This document shows, in pieces, positions 51,356 through 61,861 of a DNA stretch of 64,000 nucleotides. Below the pieces are notes generated by a model, which was not told the origin of the DNA, ran no database searches, and saw nothing but the letters and a program-made list of their open reading frames with translations. The DNA lies in assembly GCF_029407905.1 (NCBI RefSeq), contig NC_073646.1, positions 10,000,001 to 10,064,000 on the forward strand. Reading direction: 5' to 3'. Numbering within the stretch: position 1 is the stretch's first letter; every line of letters begins with the position of its first letter. Source of the stretch: Bubalus kerabau (taxonomy: Eukaryota > Chordata > Mammalia > Artiodactyla > Bovidae). The position numbers and the translations under genes are program-made.

Positions 51356-52939
51356 TGATCCTGAGTGGCCTCGGCCTGCAGCAGCTTGAGCAGGGTTTCC
51401 GTTCCCAGCCAGAGATTGAAGTCATGGCAATGAGAGAGCTGAATCCTGGCCACCAGGACAGTCTTCATGGACAAGGCCCTGGCCCTTCAGCTTTGCGGGA
51501 AAAAATTACCAGAGATGGAAAGTAGTGAAACAAAGTGTTTATTCAGAGGAAAACGAGCACAGTATGTGTGGATAAACACAGGTGGGCTCAGAGACAAAAC
51601 GGTGGAAAATTCTGAAAGAGATGAGAATACCAGACCACCTGATCTGCCTCTTGAGAAATTTGTATGCAGGTCAGGAAGCAACAGTTAGAACTGGACATGG
51701 AACAACAGACTGGTTCCAAATAGGAAAAAGTACGTCAAGGCTGTATACTGTCACCCTGCTTATTTAACTTCTATGCAGAGTACATCATGAGAAACGCTGG
51801 GCTGGAAGAAGCACAAGCTGGAATCAAGATTGACAGGAGAAATATCAAGAACCTCAGATATGCAGATGACACCACCCTTATGGCAGAAAGTGAAGAGGAA
51901 CTCAAAAGCCTCTTGATGAAGGTGAAAGAGGAGAGTGAAAAAGTTGGCTTAAAACTCAACATTCAGAAAACAAAGATCATGGCATCTGGTCCCATCACTT
52001 CATGGGAAATAGATGGGGAACAGCGGAAACAGCGTCAGACTTTATTTTTTTGGGCTCCAAAATCACTGCAGATGGTGATTGCAGCCATGAATTTAAAAGA
52101 CGTTTACTCCTTGGAAGAAAAGTTATGACCAACCTAGATAGCATATTCAAAAGCAGAGACATTATTTTGCCAACAAAGTTCCATCTAGTCAAGGCTATGG
52201 TTTTTCCAGTGGTCATGTATGGATGTGAGAGTTGGACTTCGAAGAAAGCTGAGTGCAGAAGAATTGATGCTTTTGAACTGCGGTGTTGGAGAAGACTCTT
52301 GAGAGTCCCTTGGACTGGAAGGAGATCCAACCAGTCCATTCTGAAGGAGATCAGCCCTGGGATTTCTTTGGATAAAGCTGAAACTCCAGTACTTTGGCCA
52401 CCTCATCTTAAGGGTTGACTCATTGGAAAAGACTCTGATGCTGGGAGGGATTGGGGGCAGGAGGCGAAGGGGACGTCAGAGGATGAGATGGCTGGATGGC
52501 ATCACTGACTCAATGGACGTGAGTCTGAATGAACTCCGGGAGTTGGTGATGGACAGGGAGGCCTGGCGTGCAGATTCTTGGGGTCACAAAGAGTCGGACA
52601 CAACTGAGTGACTGAACTGAACTGAACTGAACTGAGTCTGTATTTGGTACATCTCAGGATCCTCCCATGTGTGCATACGCATCTCTTAGCCAAGATGGAT
52701 TCCAGTAGAGGCCTCTGGGTAGCTTGACATCACTTCCTTTTTGACCTCCAAGGAGCCTTTCTGCCTATGTGTAGTCAGAAAGGTCTCCTTGACTTCAGGA
52801 ATGTGAAATTATATGGCCTCTTATCTCTTATCCTGGCAGGGATCAGCCTGTCCTGTTATTCTCCTGCTATCTTCGTCTTGGGGTCCACAGGGAATGAACT
52901 CCAGCTGCTCAGCCAGGGTCCCTGCTGTCTTCTGCCTCA
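51356..52939 (-). mobile_element. ERV LTR split by BovB
   Basis: Inverted LTR starting tgatcctgagtggcc and ending gtcttctgcctca, with agtgtttattcagaggaaaa (reverse poly-A region). The duplicated aaaac at 51351-51355 and 52940-52944 is a 5-bp TSD. The LTR without BovB is about 550 bp. The BovB at 51602-52636 interrupts it. Class not certain; no internal viral genes. Confidence 0.75.
51602..52636 (+). pseudogene. BovB LINE, 1.0 kb, defective RT
   Basis: 5'-truncated at WKILKEMRIPDHL. The FQIGK segment carries the same 2-base deletion (near 51728) as the 44.7-47.1 kb copy, giving GKSTSRLYTVTLLI then a stop. The following frame has IMRNAGLEEAQAGIKI and YADD at 51859-51870. A further shift lies near 52020 (gaacagcggaaacagcgt) and a small deletion at 52372, then RWLDGITDSMDVSLNELREL to the (ACTGA)n tail at about 52612-52636. 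Not functional. Confidence 0.95.
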
Positions 52940-53094
52940 AAAACCTCCAAAGACAATATGTCTACAAAATGGGCATGGCTGTGTCCTACAAAATTTCATT
53001 GATGGACACTGGAATTTGAACATCATGTAATTTTCACATGTCATGAAATATTCTTCTTCTTTTCAACCCCTCCCCTGCAAAAAAGTAAAACCAC

Positions 53095-53589
53095 TGTCAA
53101 CTACAAATTGGCATTTACCAAGAGCAATGCCAATGACTGAACAATAAAGGCATTTGCCATCTGCCTCTATGGAGACTGAACCCCAATCTGCTATAGCTGT
53201 TGACCTTCAACAACCCCTGAGGGAGTTCAGGGTGGAGTGAGGCACTCTGTGCTCCAGGGAATCTGGTAGGACAGGTCTTTAGATAGTTGGATGTTTTTAG
53301 GAACAGATTTTATTATCTCAATCCTTGCATCTCCTCATATCTAGAGAAGCACTAAATCCCTTCATGGTGATATCAGATCCTTATGACTAACAAAAAACCT
53401 TTTGCAAAATGAGTGCTTCATGGTATTGAACTCCCCCTTTACCAAAACCTTATAAACTGACCTTCCCCCACTGCTGCTTTGGAGCAGTCTCTCAGGGCTG
53501 AGATGCTGCCTCCCGGGCTGCAGTCCTCATTGTGCCCCAAATAAAACTTAACTCGCAACTCTCAAGTTGTACATCTTTTCTAGTCGACA
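53095..53589 (+). mobile_element. ERV1-type solo LTR
   Basis: 495-bp LTR, tgtcaactacaaattggc to tctagtcgaca. TATA-like ccttataaactgaccttccc (53449), gcagtctctcagggctgaga, poly-A gccccaaataaaacttaact (53537). The 4-bp flanks ccac (53091-53094) and ccat (53590-53593) fit the class I TSD length with one mismatch. Confidence 0.85.
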
Positions 53590-53660
53590 CCATTCTTAGT
53601 TCATAGGCCATACAAAGAAAAGTGGCAGGTCAGACTGGTCCACAGGCCATAGTATATCAA

Positions 53661-53929
53661 CCTATGAGATCAGTTATTATTATATTATTGTTCAAAAATA
53701 TTCTCTCCCCCTCCACCATTTCCATTGGTGGAGTATCTTTCCCACCTCCACTGATGCTTGGCCAGATGGCTTGCTTTGGATCATGAGATGTTAGCAAATA
53801 TGATGGATGTAAACCAAAGTGTGACATTGTGATTTATAATAAGAAAAGTATATTTGGTCATCAGTCCTCATTTTGGCACAGAGCTCTAAAACCCTGGAAT
53901 TCCCTAAATGATAAAAGCAACAAAACAGT
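53661..53929. other. no gene seen
   Basis: Unassigned; may contain the start of the LTR that follows. Confidence 0.4.
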
Positions 53930-54650
53930 CTTTTGCTATTCATAACAGGCCCCTTTCAACCACACATGACTTTATGTTTCTGAGGTTACTTTTGGAAAGC
54001 CCTTAAGGATAGGGGCTGGTGTGACTCTTTGCAACCCCATGGACTGTCTCCTGCCAGGCTCCTCTGTCCATGAGATTTCCCAGGCAAGAATGCTGGAATG
54101 GGTTGCCGTTTCTTCCTCCAGGGGATCTTCCCAACCCAGGGATCGAACCTGGGTCTCCTGCATTGCAGGCAGATTTTTTTACCATCTGAGCCATCAGAGC
54201 CCAAAGGATAGGGGTTGGTTGCCAGGGGAACCAACCTGGATTACAAAGTTAGAACTTTCAGCTCCACCCCCCAACACACATCTGGGGAGGAGAGAGGGAT
54301 GGGTGGTGAATCAATCACTAATGGCCAACAGTTTAATCCCTTGTGCCTATATAATGAAACTTGAATAAAAATCCCCGAACGGTGGTTTTGCAGAGCTTCT
54401 GGGTTGGTGAATACATGGAGATGTGGCAGGGTCATGTGGTCAAAACAGTGGGTCAGCACAGATGACAACCTGGACTTGTAATTAGAGTCATGAGGGAGTG
54501 GGAGGGTAAGTTTTGTGGCACTGAATCCCTAACCTGTGGAACCAGAGGCTGTTTCCAGGTAGATATATCAGAACTGAGTTAAATTGTAGGACATCGAATC
54601 GGTGCCTACTAAGAAATGGGGACTTGCTTGGTGATACTGAAAAAAACATG
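53930..54650 (+). mobile_element. ancient LTR (ERVL/MaLR-like), interrupted
   Basis: gttgccaggggaaccaacct, gtgcctatataatgaaactt (TATA), gaataaaaatccccgaacgg (poly-A), ttctgggttggtgaatacat, ggtagatatatcagaactga, gttaaattgtaggacatcga. A Bov-tA sits in its U3. The left edge is uncertain. Confidence 0.7.
54021..54203 (-). mobile_element. Bov-tA SINE in LTR
   Basis: Minus-strand: gtgactctttgcaaccccat to ttaccatctgagccatcaga. A 16-bp TSD at 54005-54020 and 54204-54219 (aaggataggggctggt versus aaggataggggttggt). Confidence 0.95.
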
Positions 54651-54654
54651 TCAT

Positions 54655-54775
54655 GGAAATTCCCTGGCAGTCCAGTGGTTAGGACTCTGCATTTTCACTG
54701 ACGAGTACACTGGTTCAATCCCTGGTTAGGGAACTAAGATTGCACAAGCCAGGAAATGCAGTTAAAAAAAAAAAA
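54655..54775 (+). mobile_element. CHR-2 type SINE
   Basis: ggaaattccctggcagtcca, gtggttaggactctgcattt, gttcaatccctggttaggga, then a 13-A tail. Short flank repeat atgtca on each side. Confidence 0.9.
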
Positions 54776-54784
54776 ATGTCAGAA

Positions 54785-55545
54785 AATGTCTCTGAGGTAC
54801 CTGCACCACTGGGCTCACCTTCTTGCAGTTCTGCCAACACCTGAGAGGGCTGCTCATGGGTAGTTGCTGCCACTTCTGCCTGGGCCCTAGAATGAACATA
54901 CAAGAAGCAGACCTAAGACCCAGTCTCAGCGATGAGCCTGGCCCACCTAGGGCAGCTGTGAAGCCTGAATCAGAACCACCCAGTCAAGTTCACCCATTCA
55001 GTTCAGTCGCTCAGTCATGTCCGACTCTTTGTGACCCCATGGACTGCAGCACACCAGGCTTCCCTGTCCATCACCAACTCCCAGAGCCTACTCAAACTCA
55101 CATCCATCGCATCGATGATGCCATCCAACCATCTCATCCTCTGTCATCCCCTTCTCTTCCTGCCTTCAATCTTTCCCAGCATCAGGGTCATTTCCAGTGA
55201 GTCAGTTCTTTGCATCTGGTGGCCAAAGTATTGGAGTTTCAGCTTCAGCATCAGTCCTTCCAATGAAAATTCAGCACTGATTTCCTTTAGGATTGACTGG
55301 CTGGATTTCCTTGCTGTCCGAGAGACTCTAAAGAGTCTTCTCCAACACCACAGTTCAAAAGCATCAATTCTTTGGCACTCAGCTTTCTTTACAGACCAAC
55401 TCTCACATCCCTACAAGACTACTGGAAAAACCATACCCCCAGCCAAATCTGCAGATGCCTGAGAGATAAATGCTTACCATTATATGCCACTGAGATGTTA
55501 TAGCTGTTTGTTACTTGGCATTTGCTGACTGATACAAACAACATC
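54785..55545 (+). mobile_element. MLT1 LTR split by BovB
   Basis: Left part: gcttctgcctgggccctaga-like and caagaagcagacctaagacc up to accacccagtcaagttcacc. Right part from 55439: agccaaatctgcagatgcct, ttatagctgtttgttacttg and gctgactgatac. The two halves join in MLT1 order once the BovB is removed. Confidence 0.75.
54993..55438 (-). mobile_element. BovB LINE 3' fragment
   Basis: Minus-strand: cattcagttcagtcgctcag tail, ccatcaccaactcccagagc, aatctttcccagcatcaggg, aggattgactggctggattt, ending at ccaactctcacatccctaca. About 445 bp of ORF2 C-terminal region. The reverse frame is partly open. Confidence 0.92.
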
Positions 55546-55579
55546 ATCATTTTTTTAATATTATCTCTGCTGTGCATTG

Positions 55580-55760
55580 ATGTTATTATCAGGCACCATA
55601 CAGATTGCTTTATCTTATTTAATCCTCATTTTAGGAGAGGAGTATTGTTATTTTCCTCTTTTATAAATCATGAAACTAAAGCTCAGAAGTTCCCAAGAGG
55701 CCTGAAGACCTAGGAAAGAAATCCAAGTTTATCTGACTTCAAAGCTATTGCCCTTTTCAT
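55580..55760 (-). mobile_element. MIR SINE
   Basis: tatcttatttaatcctcatt, cttttataaatcatgaaact, aaagctcagaagttcccaag in inverted MIR order. Confidence 0.75.
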
Positions 55761-55799
55761 TATGGCTTCAAACAACAGTAGCACCCACTTACTAACACA

Positions 55800-55930
55800 A
55801 CCAGTCTGAGTGTCAACTTTTGCATCTGAAAAACCCAGGTAAAAAACACAAACTTCATAGGGTTCCTTTGGGAAGTAAATGAGATAGTGGCTATAAGCCA
55901 TTGATTTCAATATCTGACATATAGTTAGTG
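55800..55930 (+). mobile_element. MIR SINE 3' part
   Basis: ttgcatctgaaaaacccagg, cttcatagggttcctttggg, aagtaaatgagatagtggct and atctgacatatagttagtg in plus MIR order. Confidence 0.75.
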
Positions 55931-56009
55931 ACAGAGTCTATTATGTTATTAATGATTAGAAAATTATTAAATAATACTAATTAACTGATATTAATTAAGC
56001 ATTACTATA

Positions 56010-56215
56010 ACTTCCTCAATGGCTCAACAAGTAAAGAATCTGTCTGCAATGCAGAAGACACAGGAGATGAGGGTTTGATCTCTGGGTCAAGAGATCCCCT
56101 GGAGGAAGAAACAGCAACCCATTCCAGCATTCTTGCCTGGAAAATTCCATGGACAGAGGAGCCTGGCAGTCTACAGTCCACAGAGTCTCAAAGAGTCAGA
56201 TACAACAGCACACAA
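56010..56215 (+). mobile_element. Bov-tA SINE
   Basis: aacttcctcaatggctcaac, aagagatcccctggaggaag, ggaaaattccatggacagag, gtcagatacaacagcacaca. Confidence 0.92.
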
Positions 56216-56219
56216 GCCT

Positions 56220-56653
56220 TCTTGTTGTTCAGTCACTAAGTCATGTCTGACTATTGTTGATCAGTCACTAAGTATTATTGACCCCATGGACTGCAGCATG
56301 CCAGCTTTCCCTGTCCTTCATGTCTCTCGGAGTTTGCTCAAACTCATGTCCACTGAGTCAGTGATGCCATCAAACCAATTCATCCTCTGTCACCCCCTTC
56401 TCTTCCTGCCCTCAATCTTTCCCAGCATCAGGGTCTTTTCTAATGAGTCGGCTCTTTGCATCAGGTGGCCAAAGGATTGAAGTGTCAGTCCAGCAACAGT
56501 CTTTCCAGTGAATATTCAGGGTTGATTTCCTTTAGGATTGACTGGTTTGATCTTGCAGTCCAAGGGACCTCAAGAATCTTCTCCAGCACCACAGTCTGAA
56601 AGCATTAATTCTTCAATGCTCAGCCTTTTTATGGTTCAACTCTCACCATCCCG
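56220..56653 (-). mobile_element. BovB LINE 3' fragment (BovA-like)
   Basis: Minus-strand: cttgttgttcagtcactaag with an internal duplication (gatcagtcactaagtattat, 56260-56280), then ctcatgtccactgagtcagt, aggattgactggtttgatct and caactctcaccatcccgc. About 430 bp. Confidence 0.9.
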
Positions 56654-56659
56654 CAATTC

Positions 56660-57455
56660 CACCCTTGGTTATATATCCAAAGAAATGAAAATACTAATTC
56701 AGAAAGATACACACACATCAACATTAATAGCAGCATTATTTAAAATAGCCATGATACGGAAGCAACCTAAGCATCCATCAAGAGATGAATGGAAAAAGAA
56801 AATGTGATGTGTATATATACAAGTGAAAGTGAAAGTCGCTCAGTTGTGTCCGACACTTTGCAACCCCATGGACTGTAGCCCGTCAGGCTTCTCTGTCCAT
56901 GGAATTCTCCAGGCCAGAATACTGGAGTGGGTAGCTGTTCCCTTCTCTAGGGTATCTTACTAATCCAGGGATCAAACCCAGGTCTCCCTCATTGATTCTT
57001 TACCATCCAAGCCACCAGGGCAGCCCAAGAATATTGGAGTGGGTAGCCTTTGCCTTTTCTAGAGGATCTTCCCAACCCAGGAATCCAACTGGGGTTTCCT
57101 GCATTGCAGGTGGATTATTTACAACCTGAGCTACCGGGAAGCCCATATATATACAATGGAACCCTAAAAAAGAATGAAATTCTGCCATTTGCAACAATGT
57201 GGATAGACCTATAGAGTATTGCGCTTGGTGAAATAAGTCAGAGAAAGACAAACACTCTGTTATCACTCTGTTATCTTATATGTGGAATCTAAAAAATAAA
57301 ACAAATTAATACATATAGCAAAACAGAAACAGACTCACAGATATAGAGAACAAACTAGCAGTTACCAACCGAGAGCGAGAAGCAGGGCGGGGTACAGGGG
57401 TATGGCATTAAGAGATACAAACTATTATGTTTAAAATAGATAAGCAACAAGAATT
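56660..57455 (+). mobile_element. L1 LINE 3' end, interrupted
   Basis: Plus-strand: atatccaaagaaatgaaaat, aatagcagcattatttaaaa, gcatccatcaagagatgaat, then after the SINE caatggaaccctaaaaaaga, ccatttgcaacaatgtggat, gtgaaataagtcagagaaag, gtggaatctaaaaaataaaa and actattatgtttaaaataga. Likely the same L1 lineage as 10100-12340. No functional ORF. Confidence 0.92.
56821..57144 (-). mobile_element. dimeric Bov-tA SINE
   Basis: Two minus-strand units: 56821-57026 (gtcgctcagttgtgtccgac to aagccaccagggcagccc) and 57027-57144 (aagaatattggagtgggtag to cctgagctaccgggaagccc). Flanked by atatatac repeats (56813-56820 and 57147-57154). Confidence 0.92.
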
Positions 57456-57459
57456 GTAC

Positions 57460-57588
57460 AGGCTCAGTACTTGTAGCACATGGGCTTAGTTGCTCTGTGG
57501 CATGTAGGATCTTCCCAGACCAAGGATGGAACCTGTGTCCTCTGCATGGTCTGGTGTATTCGTAACCACTGGACTACCAGGGAAGTCC
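57460..57588 (-). mobile_element. CHRL-type SINE
   Basis: gcacatgggcttagttgctc, tgtggcatgtaggatcttcc, accaaggatggaacctgtgt, accactggactaccagggaa. Confidence 0.9.
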
Positions 57589-57589
57589 C

Positions 57590-57985
57590 TACATGTCTTA
57601 TTATAGACACAGCTTGTCTATTTGTTTCTCTTCCCCGACTCTGTAGATTCTGAATGCCCAGAGGGGATTGGCCTAATTCACTGAATTCCCATCAACTGGC
57701 ATATGCTGCTGCTGCTGCTAAGTCGCTTCAGTCGTGTCCGACTCTGTGCGACCCCATAGACGGCAGCCCACCAGGCTCCCCCATCCCTGGGATTCTCCAG
57801 GCAAGAACACTGGAGTGGGTTGCCATTTCCTTCTCCAATGCATGAAAGTGAAAAGTGAAAGTGAAGTCGCTCAGTCATGCCCAACTCTTAGCGACCCCAT
57901 GGACTGCAGCCTACCAGACTTCTCCGTCCATGGTCCTTCTCCTCAACTGGCATATAGTAAGAGTCAATACCCAACAGCTGATTTT
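57590..57985 (+). mobile_element. L2 LINE 3' fragment split by BOV-A2
   Basis: gcttgtctatttgtttctct, ttccccgactctgtagattc, catcaactggcatatagtaa (after removing the SINE) fit an L2 3' end. Confidence 0.65.
57705..57942 (-). mobile_element. BOV-A2 SINE with (CTG)n
   Basis: Minus-strand: gctgctgctgctgctaagtc, two BovA units joined by gaaagtgaaaagtgaaagtg, 5'-truncated at gtccatggtccttctcc. Perfect 13-bp TSD tcaactggcatat at 57692-57704 and 57943-57955. Confidence 0.95.
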
Positions 57986-58806
57986 ATTAATCTTGCCATT
58001 AAGGTTGTTGTTTTATTAGAGTGCAATGGCTACCTCATAGAGTCACCTAGCCTCCTCAGTGACAGGAGCTATGTAAAGCCACCGAGTGGATGATTTAATG
58101 AATATTTTTCAGTCTTCCCTCCCCTTGAGTCCAAAGAAGGCTACCGTCTTGTTCAAAGCACCTTAACTCTTTAGAACAGAATTCAAGTGTCCTGCTTTTC
58201 CATCCTCAAAGAGGCCTTTAACATATTAGGGATTGAGACAAAAGAATTTCCAAGCCTAGAGACAGATTCGCAACTCTGGCTTCCTGACTCCCTTTTCATA
58301 TCTTTTCATATCGTGTTCCCAGGTCATCCTTTCCCCACAGCTGCATAAAATAGATTGAATCAAACAAACCCCATCATCCCCCCTGCTTCTCTCCGCTGGG
58401 GCCAGGAGGAGCCGGGCTATGCGGCACCAATGACGACAGATAGCAAAGCTCTGTGCTCTTCCTTCCCCCCCAAACAGCCACCCAAGGTCACAGAGAGCCT
58501 TGACGGTGGGGGACTCTAAAGGTACCTGAGCAACTTCACAGTGAGAGACCTGACAAACACTGCTTAAGGGTCAGCATCCACAGTGATAAGCCATGATGTG
58601 GTAAAAATGACACTTTGCCTCTATGATCTTCTTCCCCCAAGCCCCGTAACCCTAATCATGAGAGAAACACAAGGCAAATACCAATAGAGGGACATTCTAC
58701 GAAATACCTGACTAGTACTTCTCAAAACTGTCATCCAAACAAAGAAAATCTGAGAAAGTGTCAGTCAAGAGGAGCCGAAGGCGACATGACAGTTACATGT
58801 ACAATG
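57986..58806. other. 820-bp stretch without repeats
   Basis: No repeat recognised. 58377-58520 is GC-richer (ctccgctggggccaggagga, ctatgcggcaccaatgacga). A direct repeat tcatatcttttcatatcgtg at 58296. No coding signal seen. Confidence 0.45.
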
Positions 58807-58970
58807 GGGGACTTTCCTGGTTGTTGAGTGGCTAAGACTCATCGTGCCCAATGCAGGGAGCCCAGGTTCCATCCCTGGTCAGAGAACTATATCCCACACG
58901 AATAATTATCCCACATGCCTCAACTAAGACCTGGCACAGCCAAATAAATAAATATATATCTTTAAACGTA
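58807..58970 (+). mobile_element. CHR-2 type SINE
   Basis: gggactttcctggttgttga, gttccatccctggtcagaga, ctcaactaagacctggcaca, gccaaataaataaatatata. A small internal duplication of atcccaca. Confidence 0.88.
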
Positions 58971-59180
58971 ATACAGGATCCTGGAACAGAAAAAAGACAC
59001 TGTAAAAACTAAGAAAATCTGAATAATGTGTGGACTTTAATAAATAATAAAGCATCAGTACTGGTTCATTAGCTGTAATAAATATACCATCTAATTTAAG
59101 ATATTAATAGGAGAAACTAAATGCAGGGTTTATGGGCTATCCTCACAGTTTTTCTTTAAATCTAAAACTATACTTAAAAA

Positions 59181-59278
59181 AATTTTTTTAATTTTATTTT
59201 TAAACTTTACAATATTGTATTGGTTCTGCCATATATCGAAATGATTCCGCCACAGGCATACACGTGTTCCCCATCCTG
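59181..59278 (-). mobile_element. 98-bp bovine-type L1 insertion
   Basis: T-rich start (inverted A tail), then tttaaactttacaatattgt, attggttctgccatatatcg and ccacaggcatacacgtgttc, the inverted terminus of a bovine L1. Perfect 15-bp TSD aactatacttaaaaa at 59166-59180 and 59279-59293. Confidence 0.9.
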
Positions 59279-59321
59279 AACTATACTTAAAAAGTAATAT
59301 TATTTGAAAACAAAAAATCGG

Positions 59322-59655
59322 GGCTTCCCTGATGGTCAAGAAGAATCCACCTGCCAATGCAGGGGGCACAGGTTCGATCCCTGGTCCGGGAAGATCCCAC
59401 ATGCCACAGGGCAATCAAGCCAGTGCGCTGCCACTACTGAGCCAGCCCTCCAGAGCCTGCAAGCTGCAAATACTGAGCTTGTGTGCGGAAACTAAGACAT
59501 ATTCTGCAACAAGAGACGCCACAGCAATGAGGAGCCCTCGTGCTGGAATAAAAAGTAACCCTCACTCACCACAACTAGAGAAAGTAGCAACGAAGACCCA
59601 ATGCAACCGAGACCCAGCACAACCAAAAACAGAGGTAAGTAAATCAATCTTTTTA
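59322..59655 (+). mobile_element. CHRL-type SINE, long
   Basis: cggggcttccctgatggtca, gttcgatccctggtccggga, agatcccacatgccacaggg, repeated ctactgagcc blocks, caactagagaaagtagcaac, gacccaatgcaaccgagacc. Near full length (~330 bp). Confidence 0.92.
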
Positions 59656-60602
59656 AAAAATTGACTAGCTTTCAATCTCTTAAAAATATGATGTTAATGT
59701 ATAATACTTCCTAAAATATTTGCATTCAAGGAGTTTCAGAAGAGACCCCATGAATAAAATACAGGAAAAGCTGCAGAGAAATTGATTTCTCCAGAGAGTA
59801 AGAAAATAACACCCGGTGCTGATTCAATGATATGAGGGATCAAAGGAAGAACAAGCCCAGGGAAGGAGAATTATTCCAATCAGTCTCCCACTGCAGAAAC
59901 CATAAATAGAAAGATGAAACCAAGCCATGAATCTCTCTTTGAGAAAAGGGAGGTGATCAACAGCATGCATCTTGTTTCACTGCCCCACCAAGATGATACT
60001 CTTTCCAAAGAGGGAAAAATGAGCTGCCAATGAGAAATCATTTGGATGACGAAGAAAGACATCTTCTCAGAAACTTCCAAATCAAGTTTGACTGTTAGTC
60101 AATGTGCCAAGCTGTGGTTATATGTCATTTCTTCTCCAGAAGATGGAGCTTTAGTCTAAAACATGGATGCAAAGAGAAGTTGGCAAACTGGGTTCAGAAT
60201 GATAGCATTCAAAGAAAATGCCTAAGATTGGGTCTGTATCAAGGAGAGTTACAAAAGCATTTTTAAATCGCCTTGGAGATTTCATTTGACCTGATTCTCC
60301 CTTTATAAACAGCCATTGCTTCAACTGTTTTTAGCCAGGCAAAAAGGAAAATTTCAGTGGGAGTCATAAAAAATGATTATGTATCATCTTGTTTTAATGT
60401 GGCATTTGTCTTTCCAGAAGTCTAAATGCTGACTATTAACTTATGGTGCAGTTTGTATGTTGAAGGAGGTGACATTTAAATTCACTGTTCTGGTAAATTT
60501 ATTACACAGAAATGAATTTTCCCTAAAATATTCAAACGTAAAAGTCATCTCTCATGCTTTATTCTAAAACAGATCAGTCAGACTTAGCCCCCAGGACACT
60601 CT
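59656..60602. other. 950-bp stretch without repeats
   Basis: No repeat recognised; AT-rich with long runs of non-repetitive sequence. A minus frame at 60080-59880 (66 codons) has no domain. Candidate conserved non-coding sequence. Confidence 0.4.
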
Positions 60603-61106
60603 TGTGGACTGAATATTTGTGTTCCCCCAAACATTGAGATCTTAACCTCAACCTAAAGGTGTTAAGAGGTGGGAACTTTGGGGTGGGGCTAGTGCCCTTA
60701 TAAAAAAGGACCCTGAAAGCACTCTTCTGCCATATGGGAACACAACTATCTATGAATGAGAAAGCTGACTCATAGATATCGAATCAGCCTTGAATTTGGA
60801 CTTTCCAGCCTCCAAAACCATGAGAAATAAATAAATGTTTAAGCCACCTGGTTTATGATATTCCATTTCAGCAACCCAAACAGGTGATGATGTGACAGTT
60901 TAGTTGCTAAGTCGTGTCTGACTTTTGTGACCTCACCAGGCTCCTCTGTACATGAGATTTCCAAGGCATGAATACTGGAGTGGGTTCCCATTTCCTTCTC
61001 CAGGAGGTTGTCCGGACCCAGGGATGGAACACAAGCCTCCTGCATTGCATGCGACTTCTTTACTGCTGAGCCACCAAGGAAGTCCCAACCCAAACAGGCT
61101 AAGACA
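60603..61106 (+). mobile_element. MLT1 LTR split by Bov-tA
   Basis: tgtggactgaatatttgtgt, gagatcttaacctcaaccta, gttaagaggtgggaactttg, ttggactttccagcctccaa, aatgtttaagccacctggtt, caacccaaacagg, then after the SINE ctaagaca. Confidence 0.92.
60885..61086 (-). mobile_element. Bov-tA SINE in MLT1
   Basis: Minus-strand: gttgctaagtcgtgtctgac to actgctgagccaccaaggaa. Perfect 12-bp TSD aacccaaacagg at 60873-60884 and 61087-61098, which falls in the last 20 bases of the LTR. Confidence 0.96.
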
Positions 61107-61444
61107 CATATCTTGTCTTAGAGGCTCATCTCTGAGTCATCATAATGACCATAACAATGTCTCATGAGAAGCCAGGATGGCTCACGTGCCATTCCTGTTT
61201 GTAGCCAGCAATGTGGCATAATGTGACTGGCCACGGTCTACCTTTCCCCAGGTCAGGGAATCTGAACAAGATTTACACTCTGTTAGCTGGGAAGAAGAGA
61301 GGAAGATATATGTTTTTAGGCAATAAACAATGTCTGCCACACTAGAGGAATCTGTTGAATGGTAGGGATATTTAATAATATCCTAAAAACGGAGAAGGAA
61401 ATTTGAGACCAAAAAACCAAGCAGGCAACTCCATAAAGTGAAAT
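61107..61444. other. no gene seen
   Basis: Unassigned sequence. Confidence 0.5.
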
Positions 61445-61861
61445 TATGACGTTTATTGTGGGTAACTTTCATACTGGCAGGACAGGGCAGATGACACTCC
61501 AGAAGCATTCACAGCTGGACTCTGAGCCTTTAAAAGGGATACAGTGGTATTTAAAGGAGCCAAAGTTGAAGATATAATCTGAACACTAAGGGAAAAGCAT
61601 GTCCACAATGATGGGAATTGAGGGTTTTTTTCCTCCCCCGGGGGGGGTCTCATGATCATTCACCATCTCTGTGAGCAAAGACGTTCTTCCAGTTTCCACA
61701 TCAGAAAAAGCCAAGGGTAAAAGTTGATAGGAAACTTATCTGGCTTGGGCACATTCCTTATAAGTAAGCTAAAGTTCAGTCATACAGAAAGGGACAGGGG
61801 TAGGACTGAGGGCCAAAGATGAAACGGACAGAATGGAATCAGTATGCTTCAGCCACAGCAC
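61445..61861 (-). mobile_element. possible LTR or LTR-like element
   Basis: gaaattatgacgtttattgt followed by gcctttaaaagggatacagt could be an inverted poly-A and TATA region. A G-run (cggggggggt, ~61639) lies within. No ends found. Confidence 0.3.

Larger units (their letters stand above)
51254..53660 (+). mobile_element. MER58-like hAT element, three pieces
   Basis: Piece 1 (51254-51355) has caccaaactttttctgtaaa, catgccgtctctgtcacaac and tactcagctccactcttgtg. Piece 2 (52940-53094) has gacaatatgtctacaaaatg, ggcatggctgtgtcctacaa, gatggacactggaatttgaa and cacatgtcatgaaatattct. Piece 3 (53590-53660) has ccattcttagttcataggcc and ccacaggccatagta. The order matches one MER58-type element. Two LTRs split it at 51356-52939 and 53095-53589. 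Confidence 0.85.

Noticed and set aside
14770..54650. an intact endogenous retrovirus
   Set aside because: At least ten LTRs or LTR fragments were found, but no gag, pol or env sequence beside any of them. They look like solo LTRs and fragments.
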